Counted from the first letter of the stretch, positions 8,606 through 20,600 are shown. The stretch is 64,000 nt of DNA from Actinomadura sp. NAK00032 (GCF_013364275.1 NZ_CP054932.1:2790001-2854000), one strand, 5' to 3'. The notes: generated from the letters alone by a model not told the origin. Numbers and translations: made by a program.

Positions 8606-8929
8606 TCAGGCGGCCCGCGCGGGACGTTCCGGATGCGCGGAGTCGCCGGCGGGGCCGTCCGGGGCGGCGGGCAGCGCCCGCGCGCTCTCGTCCGGGCCTT
8701 CGGCGGCGGGCAGGTCGGGAAGGTGCCGCGCGGCGGCGGCCAGCAGCTCGTGCACCTGGGCCTTGAGGCTCGCGAGGTCGGCCCGCGCCACGTCCGCCTG
8801 CGCCTGCGCGATGCGCGCCTGGCGCCGCGCGGCGTCGCGCTCCGCCGCGAGCCGGTTCAGCTGTTCGTGGTAGGCGTCCCGCAGCTCGTCGAGGGCGCTG
8901 CGGCCGCCCCCCACCGGAGTCGTGGTCAC
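8606..8929 (-). CDS. Small coiled-coil protein of unknown function
   Basis: 107-aa protein. Residues about 10-70 form an alanine/arginine/glutamate-rich helix with heptad character (LDELRDAYHEQLNRLAAERD, then ARRQARIAQAQADVARADL), predicted coiled coil; the tail is Pro/Ala-rich and acidic. No signal peptide or enzyme motif. GTG 8929 was chosen because GGGAGG lies 7-8 nt upstream, better than a longer ATG start at 8971. It lies between the methyltransferase and the DUF4439 gene on the same strand. Function not recognised. Confidence 0.55.
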   Translation of the reverse strand: MTTTPVGGGRSALDELRDAYHEQLNRLAAERDAARRQARIAQAQADVARADLASLKAQVHELLAAAARHLPDLPAAEGPDESARALPAAPDGPAGDSAHPERPARAA

Positions 8930-9010
8930 GTCTGGGCTCCTCCCCCGAGTAGTCCCCTCTACCGGGACCAACGCGATCGGTGCCGCGCTTCGTTCCCGCC
9001 GTGCGGAAGA

Positions 9011-10075
9011 TCACTCACCCGGTTCGGGACGGGGCGCGAGGGCCGCGGCCGGCAGCCCGGGGAACGCCGCCGCCGGTGCCGCGGCGCCCGCCCGCGCCCG
9101 CCACCGGGCCGACCGCGCCATCGCCCGCTGCGCGCTGTCGGCGGCGAAGGCCCGCAGGTCGGGGGCGGAGAGGCCGGCGAGCCCGACGTAGGCGGCGGCG
9201 AGGTCGTCCTCCAGCGCCGCGGCGAGGCGGGCGGCGCTGCGGGTGTCGGTGACCCGGACGGGCAGCCGGTAGGCGGCCGCCGCGGGGGCCGGGCCGCCGG
9301 ACAGGATCGACGCCAGCTCGTCGCGCTGGGCCCGGTGGCCGTTCCACATGTCCTTCGCGGTCTGCCGCATGGTGCCGCGCAGCCGGGCCCCGAGCACCCC
9401 GTACCCGTACACGGCGGCGTGCTCGGCGGACAGGGCCGTCCGGACGGCTTCGGCGCCGGACGTGGAGCGGACGGCCGGAGCCTCGCCCTTGACCGTCCTC
9501 GCATGGCCCGCTTCGCAGGTGCCGATGCTGGCGAGCAGCTGCGCCAGTGCGGGGCCGGCCTTGGCGGCGTCGGCCGTCCGCAGGCGCGCCGCGTCGTCCT
9601 CTGCGTCGCGCAGGAAGGCGAGCGCCTGCGCGGTGCCAGCGGGGACCGGGGGAGCGGGACTGGCGGACGGCATGGCGCCGCCCTCGCCCGCCCTGTCGCC
9701 CGAGCCGGGCACGTAGTGCCTCTTCAGGACCTCCAGGTGCCGGCGGTGGTGCGCGAGGGCGGGTTCTAGCCTGCCGGCGGGCACGGCGCCCGCGGACCGC
9801 GCCGCCTCATAGGCCGCGATCAGGTGCTGCTCGGACGCGATCGCGCCGACGAGCACCGCGACGCCGGCGCGCCCGGCCGGCGACGACGCCGCCGACTCGG
9901 TGGCGCAGCCCGCCAGCCACGGCAGGAGCAGGGCGCCCCCGCCGATCGTCCCGCCCAGCACGGCCCCCCGCCGCAGCAGCGCGCGCCGCGACAGCGTTCC
10001 TCCGGGCGGGGTTCCTTCGTGCGAGCTGCCATCGGGCGGGGTCCCTTCGGGCGAGCGCGGCAGGGCGTTCGGCAA
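9011..10075 (-). CDS. Lipoprotein with ferritin-like DUF4439 domain
   Basis: 354-aa exported lipoprotein. After a Pro/Gly-rich cytoplasmic N-terminus comes a twin-arginine-like sequence SRRALLRRGAVLGG, a hydrophobic stretch and the lipobox LAGC, so it should be lipid-anchored outside the membrane. The rest is helical; the C-terminal half (EHAAVYGYGVLGARL onward) matches DUF4439, a ferritin-like four-helix domain found in actinomycetes. TTG 10075 was chosen because GAGGAG sits 6 nt upstream; an ATG-like start much further out would put about 66 extra charged residues before the signal. Divergent from rimP. Metal binding is possible but not shown. Confidence 0.7.
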   Translation of the reverse strand: MPNALPRSPEGTPPDGSSHEGTPPGGTLSRRALLRRGAVLGGTIGGGALLLPWLAGCATESAASSPAGRAGVAVLVGAIASEQHLIAAYEAARSAGAVPAGRLEPALAHHRRHLEVLKRHYVPGSGDRAGEGGAMPSASPAPPVPAGTAQALAFLRDAEDDAARLRTADAAKAGPALAQLLASIGTCEAGHARTVKGEAPAVRSTSGAEAVRTALSAEHAAVYGYGVLGARLRGTMRQTAKDMWNGHRAQRDELASILSGGPAPAAAAYRLPVRVTDTRSAARLAAALEDDLAAAYVGLAGLSAPDLRAFAADSAQRAMARSARWRARAGAAAPAAAFPGLPAAALAPRPEPGE

Positions 10076-10296
10076 GGGAGTCTCCTCACCCGGTGGCGTG
10101 GTGGTGGCGGCCCGCCGCGGCCGCGGTCCCCGGACGCGTCCATCGGGCCAGCTCAAGCATTCCATATCCGCCGCGCCGGTGAGCCGCCGGAAAGACCGAC
10201 GCGGTCCCCGGCTGTCGATACCCTTGAGGTGTCGACGGACGAACGGTGACATCCGCGATCGCAGGCGTGACAACAGAGGGAAAACGAGGAGGGCCC

Positions 10297-10914
10297 ATGA
10301 GCGTCGAGTCCAGCGGTGGCCGCGCTCAGGGCGGGCGCGGTCCCGGCAGGCGCGCCGACGCCTCCGCGCGGCCCGCGCGCGACACCGCCATCGCCGAGCT
10401 GACCCGGCTGGTCGGGCCGGCCGTGGCCGAGGCCGGCCTGGACCTGGAGGAGGTCGACGTGCGCCCGGCCGGGCGCCGCCGGCTCGTGAAGATCGTGGTG
10501 GACGGCGACGCCGGGGTCGACCTCGACGCCGTCGCCCGGGTGAGCGAGGCCGCCTCCCGGCTGCTCGACGAGTCCGAGGTGATGGGGACCTCGCCCTACG
10601 TGCTGGAGGTGACCTCGCCCGGCGTCGACCGACCCCTCACCGAGCCGCGGCACTGGCGCCGCGCCGTCGGCCGGCTGGTCGTCGCGCCGCTGGCCGAGGG
10701 CGGGCAGGTCGAGGGCCGCGTGGTCGCGGCCGACGACGCCGCCGTCGAGATCGACGTCGTCCAGAAGCGGCGCGGCGGCGGCAAGGGCGCCGGGACGCGG
10801 ACCGCGCGGCGCAGGTTCGGCCTGGACGAGCTGGGGCGCGGCCGGGTCCAGGTGGAGTTCAAGCCCCTGGAGCGGACGGCCGACGATAAGCGTTCTCCGG
10901 CTGAGCCGGACTAG
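10297..10914 (+). CDS. rimP: Ribosome maturation factor RimP
   Basis: 205-aa cytoplasmic factor for late assembly of the 30S subunit. The N-terminal domain contains [18 protein letters not shown] and the family core [11 protein letters not shown], followed by SPGVDRPL, a conserved turn of RimP. The start at ATG 10297 has GAGGAGG 5-6 nt upstream; the first residues are disordered and basic. It is the first gene of the classic rimP-nusA-ylxR-infB-ylxP-rbfA-truB cluster; nusA starts 13 bp after its stop, so co-transcription is expected. Confidence 0.95.
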   Translation: MSVESSGGRAQGGRGPGRRADASARPARDTAIAELTRLVGPAVAEAGLDLEEVDVRPAGRRRLVKIVVDGDAGVDLDAVARVSEAASRLLDESEVMGTSPYVLEVTSPGVDRPLTEPRHWRRAVGRLVVAPLAEGGQVEGRVVAADDAAVEIDVVQKRRGGGKGAGTRTARRRFGLDELGRGRVQVEFKPLERTADDKRSPAEPD

Positions 10915-10927
10915 AGGGGGGAACCTC

Positions 10928-11989
10928 GTGGACATCGACATGACCGCCCTGCGGGGCCTGGAGAGCGAGAAGGACATCTCGCTCGACGTGGCCGTCAAGG
11001 CCATCGAAGACGCCCTGCTGATCGCCTACCACCGGACGGAGGGCGCGGCGCCGAAGGCGCGCGTCGAGCTGGACCGGCAGAGCGGGCACGTGACCGTCTG
11101 GGCGACCGAGACCGACGAGGAGGGCGACGACCTCCGCGAGTACGACGACACCCCGACCGGTTTCGGCCGGATCGCGGCGACCACGGCCAAGCAGGTGATC
11201 CTGCAGCGGCTGCGCGACGCCGAGGACGAGCTGACCTTCGGCGAGTACGCCGGCCGCGAGGGCGACATCGTCAGCGGCATCATCCAGCAGGGCAAGGACC
11301 CGCGGAACGTGCTGGTCGACCTCGGCCGGATCGAGGCCGTGCTGCCCCCGCAGGAGCAGGTGCCCGGCGAGCGCTACGAGCACGGCGAGCGGCTGCGCGC
11401 CTACGTGGTGCAGGTCCGCAAGGGCCACCGCGGCCCGTCGGTGCAGCTGTCGCGGACGCACCCGAACCTCGTCCGCAAGCTGTTCGCGCTGGAGGTCCCG
11501 GAGATCGCCGACGGCACCGTGGAGATCGCCGCGATCGCCCGCGAGGCCGGCCACCGCACCAAGATCGCGGTGCGCTCGCGCAAGTCCGGCGTGAACGCCA
11601 AGGGCGCGTGCATCGGCCCGCTCGGCGGCCGGGTCCGCAACGTGATGGCCGAGCTGCACGGCGAGAAGATCGACATCGTCGACTGGTCGGACGACCCCGC
11701 CGAGCTCGTCGGGAATGCGCTGTCGCCCGCGCGGGTTTCCCATGTCGAGGTCATCGACGCCGACGCCCGGGTCGCCCGGGTGATCGTGCCCGACTACCAG
11801 CTGTCCCTCGCCATCGGCAAGGAGGGGCAGAACGCGCGGCTCGCGGCCCGGCTGACCGGCTGGCGGATCGACATCAGGTCCGACACCGAGCCGGCGCGGC
11901 CGCCCGCGGAACCCGCCGAGCCGGGCCAAACCGGATCTTCTACGTCAGGAGAGCATGCGACCGGCCCCGCGGACGCCTCGGCGCGGTAG
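10928..11989 (+). CDS. nusA: Transcription termination/antitermination factor NusA
   Basis: 353-aa RNA polymerase-associated factor. The N-terminal domain binds RNAP (residues 1-125), an S1 domain follows ([22 protein letters not shown] onset), then two KH domains with the GxxG-type loop [13 protein letters not shown] and [19 protein letters not shown]. The length is typical of actinobacterial NusA, which lacks the C-terminal repeats of enteric NusA. The GTG start is preceded by a GGGGGGAA-type site. It sits between rimP and ylxR in the conserved cluster. Confidence 0.96.
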   Translation: MDIDMTALRGLESEKDISLDVAVKAIEDALLIAYHRTEGAAPKARVELDRQSGHVTVWATETDEEGDDLREYDDTPTGFGRIAATTAKQVILQRLRDAEDELTFGEYAGREGDIVSGIIQQGKDPRNVLVDLGRIEAVLPPQEQVPGERYEHGERLRAYVVQVRKGHRGPSVQLSRTHPNLVRKLFALEVPEIADGTVEIAAIAREAGHRTKIAVRSRKSGVNAKGACIGPLGGRVRNVMAELHGEKIDIVDWSDDPAELVGNALSPARVSHVEVIDADARVARVIVPDYQLSLAIGKEGQNARLAARLTGWRIDIRSDTEPARPPAEPAEPGQTGSSTSGEHATGPADASAR

Positions 11990-11993
11990 ACTC

Positions 11994-12296
11994 ATGAAAC
12001 GTGGCCGGGCGGCCCCTGTTCGCACGTGTGTGGGCTGCCGGGTTCGCACGGCCAAGTCCGGCTTGCTGCGCCTGGTGGTGGTCGAGGGCGTCATCGTCCC
12101 CGACCCTCGCGGGCGGCTGCCGGGACGGGGTGCGCATCTGCACCCCGCCCTGGAGTGTCTCGAGCTCGCAGAGCGGCGTCGGGCGTTCCCGCGGGCGTTC
12201 CGCCTGCCGGGGCCGCTCGACGGTGGTGCGCTGCGGGCACGGCTTGCGGTGCACGCCGCGCGGCAGCAGGATGGCCGAAGTGAAAGCGACGTCTAG
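11994..12296 (+). CDS. ylxR: YlxR family RNA-binding protein (DUF448)
   Basis: 100-aa protein with the YlxR signature RTCVGCR (residues 10-16, with C12 and C15), followed by LLRLVV and PGRGAHLHP, the conserved surface that binds RNA or a partner in the nusA operon. Start chosen at ATG 11994, 4 nt after the nusA stop, since the family motif begins soon after it. ATG 11955 inside nusA is the alternative and has AGGAG 3 nt upstream. Role known only as nucleoid/RNA-associated in some bacteria. Confidence 0.85.
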   Translation: MKRGRAAPVRTCVGCRVRTAKSGLLRLVVVEGVIVPDPRGRLPGRGAHLHPALECLELAERRRAFPRAFRLPGPLDGGALRARLAVHAARQQDGRSESDV

Positions 12297-12404
12297 TCGG
12301 AAGCAGGTCGAGATTGCTATGAGCGCTCGATGAGCACGCCGCGATGAGTACGGCAAGTTAGCGACGGTCCGGAGGCCGCACCCCCGGACCGAGTAGGGAG
12401 TGCA

Positions 12405-15437
<3,033 letters not shown>

Positions 15438-15530
15438 GGCCGGGCGGCCCGCCCGCCCGGCCCGCCCCCTGCGGGCGCGGGCCGGGCGGCGGCCGGCTCG
15501 TCGCCGATGTGATCGTTCAATCGGATGACA

Positions 15531-15562
15531 GGACGCCAGGCGGATCTTCTAGCCTGGCGTCC
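15531..15562. repeat. Perfect 11-bp stem-loop between infB and ylxP
   Basis: GGACGCCAGGC (15531-15541) and GCCTGGCGTCC (15552-15562) are perfect complements around a 10-nt loop; TGAC/GTCA further extends the stem with one bulged A. No T-run follows. Confidence 0.6.
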
Positions 15563-15662
15563 GTCATGTCCGGCCCCGCCCGCCGCCCCGGCGGCGCGGG
15601 CCGGGAACACGGCGGGTGATCCCCGTCGTTCCAACCAGACAGATCCCGAGGTGATCGACCAG

Positions 15663-15959
15663 GTGTACGTGGGTGCGCTGACACTCGACCTGCTGCTGGG
15701 GGACGTCCGCTCGCTGAAGCAGAAGCGGTCCGTCGTCCGGCCCATCATCGCCGAGGTGCACAAGCACTTCCCGGCGGTGGCCGTCGCCGAGACCGGCGGC
15801 AACGACCTGCACCGCAGGGCGGAGATCGGGGTGGCGGTGGTCTCGGGCTCCGCCGCCAACTGCACCCAGGTGCTCGACCAGTGCGAACGCCTGGTGGCCG
15901 GACGGCCGGAGATAGAACTCCTGTCCGCCCGCCAGCGGATCTTCCACGACGAGGACTGA
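15663..15959 (+). CDS. YlxP family protein (DUF503)
   Basis: 98-aa protein. The conserved core LLLGDVRSLKQKRSVVRPI and DLHRRAEIGVAVVSG matches DUF503/YlxP, found between infB and rbfA in Gram-positive genomes and linked to ribosome function, though the biochemical role is unclear. GTG 15663 (VYVGAL) was chosen because family members begin at this point; GAGGTG lies 9 nt upstream. GTG 15651 is the alternative. It ends about 160 bp before rbfA. Confidence 0.85.
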   Translation: MYVGALTLDLLLGDVRSLKQKRSVVRPIIAEVHKHFPAVAVAETGGNDLHRRAEIGVAVVSGSAANCTQVLDQCERLVAGRPEIELLSARQRIFHDED

Positions 15960-15990
15960 CCGGACGGCGTTCGGTCTTCCCGGCCGGGGG

Positions 15991-16054
15991 TGGGGGGCGT
16001 CCCCCACAATGAACCGTGCGGCGGTCGGGCGGGTGGGGGAGTGGCCCCACAATG
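15991..16054. repeat. Duplicated G/C hairpin plus ACAATG in the rbfA leader
   Basis: TGGGGG/CCCCCA (15991-16006) and GTGGGG/CCCCAC (16033-16050) are inverted repeats, each followed by ACAATG. The shared word CCCCACAATG starts at 16002 and at 16045, a direct repeat of 43 bp. Confidence 0.55.
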
Positions 16055-16116
16055 GACATTCGGTGCCGGCGCCGGACCATAGAAGGGTCGGCATACCAGA
16101 GAAAGGGAGTGCGATC

Positions 16117-16599
16117 ATGGTGGACGCAGCTCGGGCGCGCAAGCTCGCCGACCGCATCCAGCAGATCGTGGCCGAGATGCTGGAGAGGCGGATCAAGGAT
16201 CCGCGGCTCGGCTTCGTGACCGTGACGGACACCCGCATCACCAACGATCTGCGCGACGCGACCGTCTACTACACGGTGTACGGGTCGGACGGCGAGCGCG
16301 CCGAGACGGCCGCCGCGCTGGAGAGCGCGAAGGGCGTCATCAGGTCGGAGGTGGGCCGCAAGACGGGCGTCCGGCACACGCCCAGCATCACCTTCGTGAT
16401 GGACTCCCTGATGGAGAACGCGGCGCACATCGACGACCTGCTGGCCAAGGCCCGGGCCAGGGACGCCGAGGTCGCGCGCGCCGCGCAGGACGCGTCCCCG
16501 GCCGGTGAGGCGAACCCGTACCGGGAGCCCGCCGCCGAGGACGACCTCGACGAGGACGCCGACGACGAGGACGGCCGTTCCGGGCCCCCGTCATCGTGA
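16117..16599 (+). CDS. rbfA: 30S ribosome-binding factor RbfA
   Basis: 160-aa assembly factor that binds 16S rRNA near helix 1. The KH-like core includes LADRIQQIVAEMLERRIKDPR, the VTVTDTRITNDLRDATVYY strand-helix and PSITFVMD. A C-terminal acidic tail (about residues 130-160) is an actinomycete addition. Start ATG 16117 has AAGGGAG 8 nt upstream. Its stop overlaps the nrnA start (GTGA), so the two are translationally coupled. Confidence 0.96.
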   Translation: MVDAARARKLADRIQQIVAEMLERRIKDPRLGFVTVTDTRITNDLRDATVYYTVYGSDGERAETAAALESAKGVIRSEVGRKTGVRHTPSITFVMDSLMENAAHIDDLLAKARARDAEVARAAQDASPAGEANPYREPAAEDDLDEDADDEDGRSGPPSS

Positions 16600-17759
16600 A
16601 CGGCCCCGAGGGCCGCGCGGAGGCCGCGGCCGCCGGGGGGCCGGAGGCGTGCCGGCTGCACGACGCGGGCGGCCACGCCGCGGGCGGCCACGACATCGTC
16701 CCGCGCGGCGGCGGAGCGCGCGGTGCCGGGCGCGGCGCGCCGGCCGTGCCCGCCGAGGCGTCCGCCCGCCTGGAGTGGGATCGCGCGGTCCAGCTGATCC
16801 GCGCGGCGGAGGAGATCTGCCTCGTCTGCCACGTGGCGCCGGACGGTGACGCGCTCGGCTCCATGCTGGCGCTCGCGCAGGCGCTCCGCGCGCTCGGCAA
16901 GCGGTGCGTGGCCTCGTTCGGGGAGCCGTTCACGGTCCCGGCGATCCTGCGCTTCCTGCCGGGGCAGGAGCTGCTGGTGGAGCCCGCCCGGGTGCCCGCG
17001 GCCCCGGAGCTGATGATCTCCCTGGACGCGGCCGGCCGGGCGCGGCTCGGCGGCCTGGCCGGGCACGCCGACCGGGCCGGCGCGCTGGTCGTCGTCGACC
17101 ACCACGCGTCCAACACCGGGTTCGGCGGCGTGCGGCTCGTCGACCCGGACGCCGCCGCCACCGCGGTGCTGGTCGAGGAGCTGATCCGCCGGCTCGGCGT
17201 CCCCCTCGACCGCGACATCGCGCAGGGCCTGTACGCGGGGCTCGCCAGCGACACCGGCTCGTTCAAGTACCCGTGCACGACCCCGGAGGTCCACGACCTC
17301 GCGGGACGGCTGCTGACGGCGGGCGTCCGGCCGGACGCGGTCAGCCGCGAGCTGTGGGACCGGGCCCCGTTCGGCTACCTGCAGGTCCTCGCGGGCGCGC
17401 TGGCGCGGGCCCGGCTGGAGCGCGACGCGGCCGCCGGCCTCGGCCTGGTGTGGACGACGATCGCCCGCTCCGACCGGGCCGCCCGCGACGTCGAGTACGA
17501 CCAGCTCGAAGGGGTCATCGACCAGCTCAGGCGTACCGACGAGGCCGAGGTCGCGGTCGTGTGCAAGGAGAACGACCGGGGCGAGTGGTATGTGTCCACC
17601 CGCTCCAAGGGCGCGGTCGACGTCGGCCGCGCCTGCGTGGAGCTCGGCGGCGGCGGGCACCGCACGGCCGCCGCGTTCACCCTGGGCGGGGAGCCCGCCG
17701 CCATCATCGACCGGCTGCGCGCGGCGCTGCGCGCGCCCGGCGACCCCGACGACGACTGA
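16596..17759 (+). CDS. nrnA: DHH/DHHA1 phosphoesterase, NrnA type
   Basis: 387-aa predicted nanoRNase/pAp phosphatase that degrades short oligoribonucleotides and 3'-phosphoadenosine 5'-phosphate. The DHH domain has APDGDALGSM and VVVDHHASN, the metal-binding signatures; the C-terminal DHHA1 domain has GGGHRTAAAF. The GTG start overlaps the rbfA stop. About 50 N-terminal residues rich in Gly/Ala precede the family homology, so a later start is possible. Sitting between rbfA and truB is typical for Gram-positives. RNase J downstream fits the RNA-decay theme. Confidence 0.9.
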   Translation: MNGPEGRAEAAAAGGPEACRLHDAGGHAAGGHDIVPRGGGARGAGRGAPAVPAEASARLEWDRAVQLIRAAEEICLVCHVAPDGDALGSMLALAQALRALGKRCVASFGEPFTVPAILRFLPGQELLVEPARVPAAPELMISLDAAGRARLGGLAGHADRAGALVVVDHHASNTGFGGVRLVDPDAAATAVLVEELIRRLGVPLDRDIAQGLYAGLASDTGSFKYPCTTPEVHDLAGRLLTAGVRPDAVSRELWDRAPFGYLQVLAGALARARLERDAAAGLGLVWTTIARSDRAARDVEYDQLEGVIDQLRRTDEAEVAVVCKENDRGEWYVSTRSKGAVDVGRACVELGGGGHRTAAAFTLGGEPAAIIDRLRAALRAPGDPDDD

Positions 17760-17774
17760 CCTTTCGGAGCGCGC

Positions 17775-18647
17775 GTGGACAACTCGGGACTCGTCATCGT
17801 GGACAAGCCCGCCGGCTGGACGTCGCACGACGTCGTCGGGAGGATGCGGCGGCTGGCGAAGACCCGGCGGGTCGGGCACGCCGGCACGCTCGACCCGATG
17901 GCGACGGGCGTGCTCGTGCTCGGCGTCGGCAAGGCCACCCGCCTGCTCGGCCACCTCGCGCTGACGGAGAAGGGGTACGACGCGACGATCCGCCTGGGGC
18001 AGTCGACCAACACCGACGACGCGGAGGGCGAGATCACCGCGTCCGCGTCCGCCGCCTCCGTCGCCGACGAGGCGCTGCGCGCGGGCGTCGCGGCGCTGAC
18101 CGGGCCGATCCAGCAGGTCCCGCCGCAGGTCAGCGCGATCAAGGTGAACGGTGAGCGGGCCTACAAGATGGCCCGCAAGGGCGAGGACGTGGCGCTCGCC
18201 GCCCGTCCGGTGACCGTGCACTCCTTCACGGTCACCGGCGTGCGCCGGGAGGGCGACCTGATCGACGTGGACGCGTCGGTCGCCTGCTCGTCCGGCACCT
18301 ACATCCGGGCGCTGGCCCGCGACCTCGGCGCGTCCCTTGGCTGCGGCGGCCATCTGACGGCGCTGCGCCGCACCCGTGTCGGGCCCTACGACCTGCCTGC
18401 GGCGCGGACCCTCGACCAGCTGGCGGAGAAGCTGGAGATCCTGCCGATGGGCGAGGCGGTCGCCGGGGTGTTCCCGCGCCGGGACGTCTCGGCCGACGAC
18501 GCCCGCAAGATCGCGCACGGCGGGCGGCTCCCGGCGGCCGGGCTGGGGCCGGGCCCGGTGGGCGTCTTCGCGCCGGACGGGACGCTGCTCGCCCTCGTCG
18601 AGGAGCAGGGCGGGCAGGCCAGGCCCCTCGCCGTCTTCGTCCCCTGA
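17775..18647 (+). CDS. truB: tRNA pseudouridine(55) synthase TruB
   Basis: 290-aa enzyme converting U55 of tRNAs to pseudouridine. The catalytic Asp is D40 in GTLDPMATG; the KPAGWTSHD start and SGTYIRALARDLG match family blocks, and a PUA-like C-terminal domain (residues about 225-285) follows. The GTG start has GGAG 7-8 nt upstream. Last gene of the cluster started by rimP; a GCCCGG/CCGGGC dyad at 18693-18710 follows. Confidence 0.96.
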   Translation: MDNSGLVIVDKPAGWTSHDVVGRMRRLAKTRRVGHAGTLDPMATGVLVLGVGKATRLLGHLALTEKGYDATIRLGQSTNTDDAEGEITASASAASVADEALRAGVAALTGPIQQVPPQVSAIKVNGERAYKMARKGEDVALAARPVTVHSFTVTGVRREGDLIDVDASVACSSGTYIRALARDLGASLGCGGHLTALRRTRVGPYDLPAARTLDQLAEKLEILPMGEAVAGVFPRRDVSADDARKIAHGGRLPAAGLGPGPVGVFAPDGTLLALVEEQGGQARPLAVFVP

Positions 18648-18759
18648 CCCCGGGCGCGGGCCTTGCGGCCTGAGGGCCATCTCCTGGGCTAAGCCCGGCT
18701 CAGACCGGGCAATACACCCCGTGGTACGCATCACCGGGTGAAAGTGCTGCACGAAAACC

Positions 18760-18792
18760 TACGGGCGCGTAACCTACGAGAGCGTAAGTTAC
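18760..18792. promoter_or_regulatory. Tandem palindromic operator sites before trhA
   Basis: Two TACG-N4-CGTA dyads lie 15 bp apart centre to centre (18760-18771 and 18775-18786). The second extends to GTAACCTACG / CGTAAGTTAC with one mismatch (18769-18792). A TAACCT box (18770-18775) that could be a -10 element overlaps them. The geometry resembles a TetR-type operator. Confidence 0.55.
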
Positions 18793-18808
18793 TAGGCAGG
18801 AGGTGTCC

Positions 18809-19477
18809 GTGACCACTGTGAAGGACCACCCCCCGGTGGCGTCCCCCACCCGGCCGCGGCTGCGCGGCTGGCTGCACCTCGGCGCGTTCCCCGCGGTGCT
18901 GGTCGCCGGGCTCGTGCTGGTGGCGCTCGGCCCGAGCGTCCACGCGCGGCTCGCGTCGGCGGTGTACGTGGCGACATCGGGGATGCTGTTCGGGATCTCC
19001 GGGACCTACCACCGGCAGCAGTCGCACCGGCTGATCGAGGTGCTGCGCCGGTTCGACCACGCCAACATCTACCTGATCATCGCGGGGACGTACACCCCCT
19101 TCGCGGTCGTGGCCCTGGACGGCGGCGTGCGGCTCGCCGTCCTCATCACCGTCTGGACGGGCGCCGTCGCCGGCGTCGTCTTCCGCACCGCCTGGATCGG
19201 CGCCCCGCGCGCTCTCTACGTGACCCTCTACATCGTCCTCGGCTGGGTCGCGGTGTTCTTCCTGCCCCAGTTCCTGGACGGCGCCGGCGTCGCCGCGTGC
19301 GTGCTGGTCGCGGTCGGCGGCATCTGCTACAGCGTCGGAGGCGTCGTCTACGGGCTGCGCCGCCCGGACCCGTCGCCGAGCTGGTTCGGCTTCCACGAGG
19401 TCTTCCACGCCTGCACGCTCGCCGCCTACGTCCTGCAGTACATCGCGGTGTCGCTGGTCGTCTACCAGTCCGGCTGA
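18809..19477 (+). CDS. Hemolysin III family protein TrhA (PAQR-like membrane protein)
   Basis: 222-aa polytopic membrane protein of the TrhA/YqfA hemolysin III family (PAQR superfamily). It has about seven membrane segments and the family's metal-site residues: YHRQQSHR (first H pair), FDHANIY (conserved DH), and the FHEVFHACTL motif near the C-terminus. Members influence membrane lipid homeostasis, and some have been called hemolysins. GTG 18809 was chosen because AGGAGG lies about 6 nt upstream; GTG 18803 overlaps that site. Tandem palindromes directly upstream suggest a dedicated repressor that is not adjacent. Confidence 0.85.
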   Translation: MTTVKDHPPVASPTRPRLRGWLHLGAFPAVLVAGLVLVALGPSVHARLASAVYVATSGMLFGISGTYHRQQSHRLIEVLRRFDHANIYLIIAGTYTPFAVVALDGGVRLAVLITVWTGAVAGVVFRTAWIGAPRALYVTLYIVLGWVAVFFLPQFLDGAGVAACVLVAVGGICYSVGGVVYGLRRPDPSPSWFGFHEVFHACTLAAYVLQYIAVSLVVYQSG

Positions 19478-19570
19478 CGGGTACCCCTGGGTGCGACCTT
19501 CCGGCCTCGGTCATGGCACTCTTGAGGGCGGCAGGAGAAAACCGGCAGGCATGCCCTACGCAGGGAGAGA

Positions 19571-20518
19571 ATGGTGCGGCGTTGGAATGGCCTCGACGAG
19601 GTTCCCGCGGACTGGGGCCGTTCAGTGATCACCATCGGGGTGTTCGACGGCGTGCACCGCGGCCATCAGCGGATCGTCGGCGCCGCGGCGGAGGAGGCCC
19701 GGCGCCGCGGACTGCGCTCGGTGGTCATCACGTTCGACCCGCACCCCGACGAGGTCGTCCGGCCGGGCACCCATCCGCCGCTGCTCGCCACCACCCGGCG
19801 GCGCGTCGAACTGCTGGAGGGGCTCGGCACGGACGCGGTCGCGGTCGTCCCGTTCACCCTTGAGCTGTCCAAGGTGCCGCCGGACGAGTTCGTGCAGTCG
19901 GTCCTGGTCGACCGGCTGCACGCCGCCCACGTCATCGTCGGCGAGGACTTCCGCTTCGGCCACAAGGCCAAGGGCGACGTCGCGCTGCTGCGCGAGCTCG
20001 GCGAGAAGTACGACTTCACCGCCGAGGGCATGCCGCTCGTGGCGAACGGCGGGACGATCTCCTCCACCCACATCCGCGAGCGCCTCGACGCGGGCGACGT
20101 CGAGGCGGCGGCGCGGGCGCTCGGCCGGCCGCACCGCGTGGAGGGCATCGTCGTGCGCGGCCACCGGCGCGGCCGCGCGCTGGGCTTCCCGACGGCGAAC
20201 CTGGAGACGGCCGCCAACACCGCGATCCCGGCCGACGGCGTCTACGGCGGCTGGCTGGTCTGCGACTCCGAGCGCTACCCGGACTTCCGCTGGCCCGCCG
20301 CGATCTCCATCGGGACGAACCCGACGTTCGAGGGCGCGGGGGAGCGGACCGTCGAGGCCTACGCGCTGGACCGCGACGACCTCGACCTGTACGGCGAGCA
20401 CATGGCCGTGGACTTCACCGCCCGCATCCGCGACACGCTGAAGTTCGACTCGATCGACGCGCTGATCGAGGAGATGCGCCGGGACGTCGACCGGGCCAGG
20501 GAGATCACCTCCGGATGA
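19571..20518 (+). CDS. ribF: Bifunctional riboflavin kinase / FAD synthetase RibF
   Basis: 315-aa enzyme converting riboflavin to FMN and then FAD. The N-terminal nucleotidyltransferase domain has GVFDGVHRGH (HxGH at H29-H32) and STHIRERL; the C-terminal kinase domain has GRALGFPTANLE with the PTAN motif. ATG 19571 follows an AGGGAGAGA site. Its place between truB and rpsO is the normal actinomycete order. Confidence 0.96.
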   Translation: MVRRWNGLDEVPADWGRSVITIGVFDGVHRGHQRIVGAAAEEARRRGLRSVVITFDPHPDEVVRPGTHPPLLATTRRRVELLEGLGTDAVAVVPFTLELSKVPPDEFVQSVLVDRLHAAHVIVGEDFRFGHKAKGDVALLRELGEKYDFTAEGMPLVANGGTISSTHIRERLDAGDVEAAARALGRPHRVEGIVVRGHRRGRALGFPTANLETAANTAIPADGVYGGWLVCDSERYPDFRWPAAISIGTNPTFEGAGERTVEAYALDRDDLDLYGEHMAVDFTARIRDTLKFDSIDALIEEMRRDVDRAREITSG

Positions 20519-20600
20519 CCCGGGCGAGGCCCCCGCTTCGGCCGCGTACCCTGCGATAACACCGGTTCTCGCTTCGTGACGGGGCGGGTTTCCGGCATGG

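Noticed and set aside
7454..8929. Restriction-modification system at the TRM11-like methyltransferase
   Set aside because: No endonuclease or specificity gene is nearby; the motif order and N-terminal domain fit an RNA methyltransferase.
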